From positions 1 to 18,561 of the forward strand of contig JALOMD010000011.1 of the NCBI GenBank assembly GCA_025455595.1: a stretch of 18,561 nucleotides of DNA, written 5' to 3'. Position 1 is the stretch's first letter. Every line of letters begins with the position of its first letter. The position numbers were made by a program, and so were the translations under genes. Shown piece by piece: positions 14,747-18,561 of the stretch. The DNA comes from Cytophagales bacterium. GTDB lineage: Bacteria; Bacteroidota; Bacteroidia; Cytophagales; 172606-1. Below the pieces are notes generated by a model, which was not told where the DNA came from, made no database searches, and saw only the letters and a program-made list of their open reading frames with translations.

Positions 14747-14775
14747 GCGTTTTGGGCGAAATTTGCTCAAAACGC
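14747..14775. repeat. 29-bp palindrome, copy 8 (inside the MITE candidate)
   Basis: GCGTTTTGGGCGA and TTTGCTCAAAACGC arms; the two imperfect positions are G-T pairs, that is G-U wobbles in a plus-strand transcript. This copy lies 29 bases inside the left end of the MITE candidate. Confidence 0.85.
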
Positions 14776-14843
14776 TTTTGTACGCAGGTCTTCTCGCAGG
14801 GCGGGATGACCGGAACCACAGGCTCGCCAAAGACCAAAGACTC

Positions 14844-14865
14844 GCGTCCCGACAGGTCGGGACGC
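14844..14865. repeat. GCGTCCCGAC hairpin
   Basis: GCGTCCCGAC (14844-14853) and GTCGGGACGC (14856-14865) form a 10-bp perfect inverted repeat around AG. It lies near the right end of the MITE candidate. A second copy is not seen in the window. Confidence 0.7.
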
Positions 14866-14964
14866 ATCGGACAAACCGAAATTTAAACAACCTCTAAAAA
14901 GGCGTTTACCTCAACAGCACAATTTCTACTAAAACTTAACAAGTACCCATCAAACCAGAGGGCT

Positions 14965-16302
14965 ATGTATAACCAATTTATACTTGAGGAATTGAAGACC
15001 CTCAAAGATTTGCTACAGGCGGGGGCTATTACGCAAGGTGAGTTTGACCACCTGAAGCAAATCCTTATTGACGGCACCAAAGCCTCCAACGAAACGGTCG
15101 AGGCGAACGGGCAGGCGGCCAAGGCTGTCGGCAACAGTGATGTTTACGAAAATCCTGACGAGGTAATCCGTTACTATTCAAACGAAACCAAAAACCTACT
15201 CCTTTACAAGCAATTCGACAAGGCATATCCTTTCGTTCAGAAAATACTTTCGTTGCGTCCCGAACACCGGGAAGCCAATCGTTTTCTGCAAGAGATCAAA
15301 ACCTACGTCCGGCGCGACTACCTGATTGGGGGGGCCATCGGCGTAGTGGTGGCTTGCGTGCTGTCTGTGGTATTCACATCGTCGCAATACGATGTGAACT
15401 TTATCCTGTTGTGCATCATCCCGGTGTTGCTGGGTGTGCTGCTGCCGCAGGCAGCCAGCCGCCTGCTCATAGGTCGTGTGAACAGTCGTGGAATGCGTTA
15501 TCTGATTTCAGGCGCGGCTGTAGTAGTGTTGGGCTGCGTGTGCAACGTGGCTTTGGCCGGGGCATTGGTATCCTTGGAAGGCGGATTCAGAAGCAACAAC
15601 AACCCACCCATTGCTTTCTTCCCAGAGCCAGAAATCGATACAACCGACTTCTCGGAAGACTTGGGCAACGTTTTGGATTCAAGCGCAATAGTTGACAAAT
15701 CCCCAACCGAGAATGTGCCTTCTTCCACTCCGGCGACTTCTGTTAAAACAGATACGAACACGCAAAGGCAAGTTCAGCCTGACCCATCGTCGGCTCCGGA
15801 AAAGAACCTGGCTAACAAGGAACCAGAGCCTACGCCTGTTCCGGAAGCAAAAGAGGAGGATGCAAACACTGTCTTGGTACAACGTATCTTGGCCTCTTAC
15901 TACCGCGACCTGAGCAGCCAAAAGTTCGATGCAAGCAAGTATTACGCCAGGCGGGTAGATCGGTTTTTGAACCAACGCGACATCACACCGCAACTGATCA
16001 CTACGCAGATTGAGGAAAACTTTTACACGGATTTCCAAGACGCAGTAAGTAGCGTCGTGCCTAACACGCTGGAAGTCAGCCCAATGAAAGGCGGCAAGTT
16101 CCAAGCCGATTTTAAAGAGGTAGTGCGTTGCTACCGCAAGTCAGCCAAAAGTCACCAAATCATAACCTCGCGCGTAAAAGTGGTTTTTGACCGTAACATG
16201 CGAATCATCTACTACTCAGCACAGCAGATAAAGCCGACGAAGTTCGGCGAGCAGCCAGACGAAAAAACCACCAGCAAAATGGTGTATTTCCAAGACAACT
16301 GA
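14965..16302 (+). CDS. SHOCT-like, three-TM protein with NTF2-like C-terminal domain
   Basis: I do not recognise a named family for the whole 445-residue chain. Residues 8-36 (LKTLKDLLQAGAITQGEFDHLKQILI) look like a SHOCT domain, a short helical module often found at the ends of membrane proteins. A helical, TPR-like stretch follows (65-113). Three hydrophobic helices lie at about 118-138, 144-164 and 176-203. A Pro/Ser/Thr/Glu-rich linker (210-300) leads to a compact domain (301-420: ILASYYRDLSSQKFDASKYYARRVDRF, FKEVVRCYRKS, SRVKVVFDRNMRI) that resembles NTF2-like folds. With three helices, the SHOCT/TPR part and the NTF2-like part should lie on opposite sides of the inner membrane. It starts 68 bases after the MITE candidate and has a clear terminator. 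Role unknown. Confidence 0.75.
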   Translation: MYNQFILEELKTLKDLLQAGAITQGEFDHLKQILIDGTKASNETVEANGQAAKAVGNSDVYENPDEVIRYYSNETKNLLLYKQFDKAYPFVQKILSLRPEHREANRFLQEIKTYVRRDYLIGGAIGVVVACVLSVVFTSSQYDVNFILLCIIPVLLGVLLPQAASRLLIGRVNSRGMRYLISGAAVVVLGCVCNVALAGALVSLEGGFRSNNNPPIAFFPEPEIDTTDFSEDLGNVLDSSAIVDKSPTENVPSSTPATSVKTDTNTQRQVQPDPSSAPEKNLANKEPEPTPVPEAKEEDANTVLVQRILASYYRDLSSQKFDASKYYARRVDRFLNQRDITPQLITTQIEENFYTDFQDAVSSVVPNTLEVSPMKGGKFQADFKEVVRCYRKSAKSHQIITSRVKVVFDRNMRIIYYSAQQIKPTKFGEQPDEKTTSKMVYFQDN

Positions 16303-16362
16303 CCCGAAGGCCTGCAAATGGCCGTGCGTGCGGCAACACATCATTTTTGAGATTATCGTTTT

Positions 16363-16411
16363 CATGAGCAAATTGCCGCCTTGCATCGGCATTTGCTCAT
16401 GCGTTATTTTT
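16363..16411 (+). terminator. rho-independent terminator after the SHOCT-type gene
   Basis: CATGAGCAAATTGCCG (16363-16378) pairs with CGGCATTTGCTCATG (16387-16401) as a 15-bp stem with one bulged T and an 8-base loop. TTATTTTT (16404-16411) follows. It lies 60 bases after the stop codon. Confidence 0.8.
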
Positions 16412-16527
16412 CAGGATACCGGAAAACAAACCCCACATTTCTGCAAGTCCTACTTATGACGGGCGAGCATTTGCCTTCGACACAAGCTTTTCGCCTTAAA
16501 ACCACCCACAAAGCCCAGCAGTGAATC

Positions 16528-18426
16528 ATGAAATTCTTGATTGCAGTCGTTCTCTCGCTGTTCCATACCGGATTCGCTTCCTTCACTCATACCGACGACT
16601 TGGAGAAGGCCCTCAGGGCGTTAAAGCAAAAAGATTTCAACACGGCCAAACAACTCATTGACCAAGCCATTGGCCGAAACTCCTTTGACCCAGGGGCCTA
16701 TTACGCGTTGTCAATCTACTACTCCGATCCCGACAACCGCCCCTACGATTATTTCAAAGCCTATGACTACCTGATACTGGCCGAAAAATATTACTCGACC
16801 CTGACCACCCGCGAAGCCAATCATCTCCAAAAACTGGGCATTACGCCAATTGAAATTCAACGGCAAAAACAACAAGTCGGATTGTATGCGGTTCAGCAGG
16901 TTATCAAAGCCAAGGATGTGGCTGCCACTGACCGGGTCATAGCCCGGTTTTCCACCCTTCCAGACGTAGTGCAGAAGGCGACCGATTTCAAGCACGAAGC
17001 AGCTTTTGAAGAAGCCAATCGGGTCAATACTTACCAAGCGTTTCAGAACTTTTTCGTGAAATATCCGCAAGCCAAGCAAGCGGAAGAAGCTCGTGAGAAA
17101 TACGAACAACTGCTCTTCAAAAGCCTCACCGCCGAAAATACTTGGCAAGCATACGAAAGTTTCTACAAGAACTACCCGAAAAGCCCTTACCGCGACCGGG
17201 CCATCAAGCTTTACGAAAAGTTGTACTTCGAACAACAGGTGAAAGCGTCGCCCTCATTGGAAACGCTGGAACGGTACATTCGCGAAAACCCGTCGGGTGC
17301 GTACACTGCCGAGGCCAAAGCAATGCTCGAAAGCCTGGAATCGCTGTTGCCGGTTCGCGTCGGCGAACTATGGGGCTTTGTCAACGGCAGCGGGAAAACG
17401 ATTATTCAGCCCGCTTACGAACGGACTGGCATGTTTTCCCAAGGATTGGCTCGGGTGCGCCGCAACGGCAAATGGGGTTATGTTGATGTCAAAGGCAAAC
17501 TGGTGATTCCGGCAGTGTACGATATGGCGCGTGATTTCAGTGAAAACGCGGCCGCTGTGATGCAACGCAGCCGCAAAGGCTTGGAAGCGTTTTACATTGA
17601 CCCCGCCGGGAAGCCGCTCTTTGGCAAGACTTACCCAACCGACGGCTCGTATTGGCCGATTCATCCATTCAAAGACGGGCTGGCCGCCGTTGAGGATGCA
17701 GGTAGCAAGAAATTGGGGTTTATTGACAAAAAAGGCAATTATGCAGTAGCTCCGATTTTCAATTTTACCGACAGCCGCCGAAACGCACCGGGCATGTACT
17801 CTTTTTCGGCGTTTGAACAAGGCTTCGCGTGGGTACGCAGCGACGACGGGGCCGGTTTGATTGACACGAAAGGCGTTTTTCTGCTCAAAGGAGCCTACAC
17901 ACAGCCTATCCCCGACTCAACCATTCTGTCGCCGTACTGTCATTCGTTTTCGGACGGGCTTTGCCTGATTGAAGAATCGTCGGGAGCGTTTTACGTCAAC
18001 CAAGCGGGCAGGAAAAGCATCAACATCCCGGTCGGCTTTACGGCTTCACCTTTCGCCGACAGCGTGGCGTGGACACGTTCCAAATACGACAGCAAATATT
18101 ATTTGATTGACAACCAAGGACGTACCATCTTGAACATGGCCGCCCACAAGGCCTATCCTTTTCACGAAGGCAGGGCCGTCATCCAAAAAGACCCGCCAGC
18201 CAAACGGGTGTATTTCTACGACCAAACACCCGAACCTACTTACAGCTACATTGACAAGGAAGGTCGCAGCGTGTACGATTTCAAATTCGACACGCTGGCC
18301 GAAATTCCTTTCAACAGCAGTGCGTTCAAAAACGGGATTGCGTGCGTACTCATGGACGGCAAACAAACCTATATTAATAAGGAAGGCAAAATAGTCTGGC
18401 AAAGCACCGAAAACTGGAATGAGTGA
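16528..18426 (+). CDS. exported helical-repeat / WG-repeat protein
   Basis: The 632-residue product has a signal peptide (MKFLIAVVLSLFHTGFASF, cut near 18-20), so it is probably periplasmic or on the surface. The N-terminal half is helical. Residues 23-95 are TPR-like, and three related units of about 37 residues follow (169-197 YQAFQNFFVKYP, 206-234 WQAYESFYKNYP, 244-270 LERYIRENPSG). From 278 to the end are about seven WG-type beta repeats. Only the first two keep the WG pair (WGF 282-284, WGY 316-318); later ones have GFIDKKGN, GLIDTKG, YLIDNQGR, SYIDKEGR and TYINKEGK cores. WG repeats are thought to bind partners; no enzymatic motif is visible. ATG at 16528 is the only good start. No promoter box was found; it lies 117 bases after a strong terminator, so it should have its own. 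Confidence 0.85.
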   Translation: MKFLIAVVLSLFHTGFASFTHTDDLEKALRALKQKDFNTAKQLIDQAIGRNSFDPGAYYALSIYYSDPDNRPYDYFKAYDYLILAEKYYSTLTTREANHLQKLGITPIEIQRQKQQVGLYAVQQVIKAKDVAATDRVIARFSTLPDVVQKATDFKHEAAFEEANRVNTYQAFQNFFVKYPQAKQAEEAREKYEQLLFKSLTAENTWQAYESFYKNYPKSPYRDRAIKLYEKLYFEQQVKASPSLETLERYIRENPSGAYTAEAKAMLESLESLLPVRVGELWGFVNGSGKTIIQPAYERTGMFSQGLARVRRNGKWGYVDVKGKLVIPAVYDMARDFSENAAAVMQRSRKGLEAFYIDPAGKPLFGKTYPTDGSYWPIHPFKDGLAAVEDAGSKKLGFIDKKGNYAVAPIFNFTDSRRNAPGMYSFSAFEQGFAWVRSDDGAGLIDTKGVFLLKGAYTQPIPDSTILSPYCHSFSDGLCLIEESSGAFYVNQAGRKSINIPVGFTASPFADSVAWTRSKYDSKYYLIDNQGRTILNMAAHKAYPFHEGRAVIQKDPPAKRVYFYDQTPEPTYSYIDKEGRSVYDFKFDTLAEIPFNSSAFKNGIACVLMDGKQTYINKEGKIVWQSTENWNE

Positions 18427-18439
18427 TGTTTGCGTATGC

Positions 18440-18468
18440 GCGTTTTAGGCAAATTTTGCCCAAAACGC
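18440..18468. repeat. 29-bp palindrome, copy 9
   Basis: GCGTTTTAGGCAA and TTGCCCAAAACGC arms with a single imperfect A-C position around an AT centre. It starts 14 bases after the stop codon of the WG-repeat gene. Confidence 0.85.
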
Positions 18469-18525
18469 TCGGTATGAAATCCACCGCTACGTAGAATAAC
18501 GTGAATGACGGAAAAAGGAAGGATG

Positions 18526-18552
18526 TGTCATGCCGACCAAGCAGGCATGACA
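18526..18552. terminator. TGTCATGCC hairpin near the right edge
   Basis: TGTCATGCC (18526-18534) and GGCATGACA (18544-18552) form a 9-bp perfect stem with a 9-base loop. An A run follows, so on the minus strand the stem is preceded by T residues. It may be a terminator for a gene outside the window or another dispersed repeat; the window ends 9 bases later. Confidence 0.4.
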
Positions 18553-18561
18553 AAAAACCTC

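Larger units (their letters stand above)
14718..14894. mobile_element. 177-bp MITE candidate with 3-bp TAA target duplication
   Basis: Terminal inverted repeats begin GAGGTTGTTTAAA (14718-14730) and end with its exact complement (14882-14894). The match extends to about 23 bases per side with two mismatches (inner ends near 14740 and 14872). Direct TAA triplets flank it (14715-14717, 14895-14897). The interior holds a 29-bp palindrome (14747-14775) and a GCGTCCCGAC / GTCGGGACGC hairpin (14844-14865), with no coding frame. TIR start GAG and a TNA duplication resemble the IS1031 group of IS5-family elements, so it could be mobilised by such a transposase elsewhere; that part is inference. Confidence 0.65.

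Noticed and set aside
4..18468. CRISPR array made of the 29-bp repeats
   Set aside because: Repeat length is CRISPR-like, but copies are 0.1-7 kb apart with genes between and no spacers or cas genes.

Overview
The window looks like a chromosomal segment of a gliding or type IX-secreting member of the Bacteroidota. The evidence is a porP-gldK-gldL-gldM-gldN cluster, a DUF4271-type membrane protein next to hemD, promoter-like TTTG/TAnnTTTG boxes in place of sigma70 boxes, and little sign of Shine-Dalgarno sequences. Base composition is close to even. I cannot name the genus; a Cytophagia-like relative is a guess.

Layout. uvrC (261-2072, +) lies left of a 440-base repeat-filled gap. A long minus-strand block follows. 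Read in its own direction it holds a WecA/MraY-type sugar-phosphate transferase (12159-11095), a DUF4271 membrane protein (10884-9691), hemD (9663-8875), porP (8504-7542), gldK (7321-6278), gldL (6098-5295), gldM (5240-3649) and gldN (3374-2514). Further right is an Omp85/BamA-TamA-like outer-membrane protein (14170-12413, -), then a 794-base gap carrying a MITE-like element. Two plus-strand envelope-type genes close the window: a SHOCT/3-TM/NTF2-like protein (14965-16302) and a helical-repeat plus WG-repeat protein (16528-18426).

How the genes work together. PorP, GldK and GldN are outer-membrane or periplasmic parts of the type IX secretion and gliding machinery, and GldL/GldM form its inner-membrane motor. 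The order porP-K-L-M-N matches the por operon known from Porphyromonas. gldM is broken by a frameshift near residue 346, so the reading frame for the last third is out of phase. Either this strain has lost a core component or the sequence has an error there. The Omp85-like protein, the WecA-like enzyme and the two right-hand proteins also point to cell-envelope work.

The most unusual content is intergenic. Nine copies of a 29-bp palindrome (arms GCGTTTTGGGCAA / TTGCCCAAAACGC in the cleanest copy) lie between genes, five of them within about 50 bases after a stop codon. Mixed with them are a composite GAACCATGATT element (two copies), a nested AGCTCCGTAGGAGC inverted-repeat cluster, a CCCCTCTCC-type terminator and a 177-bp MITE candidate with a TAA target duplication. 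I saw no tRNA, rRNA, CRISPR array, intact transposase or phage gene.
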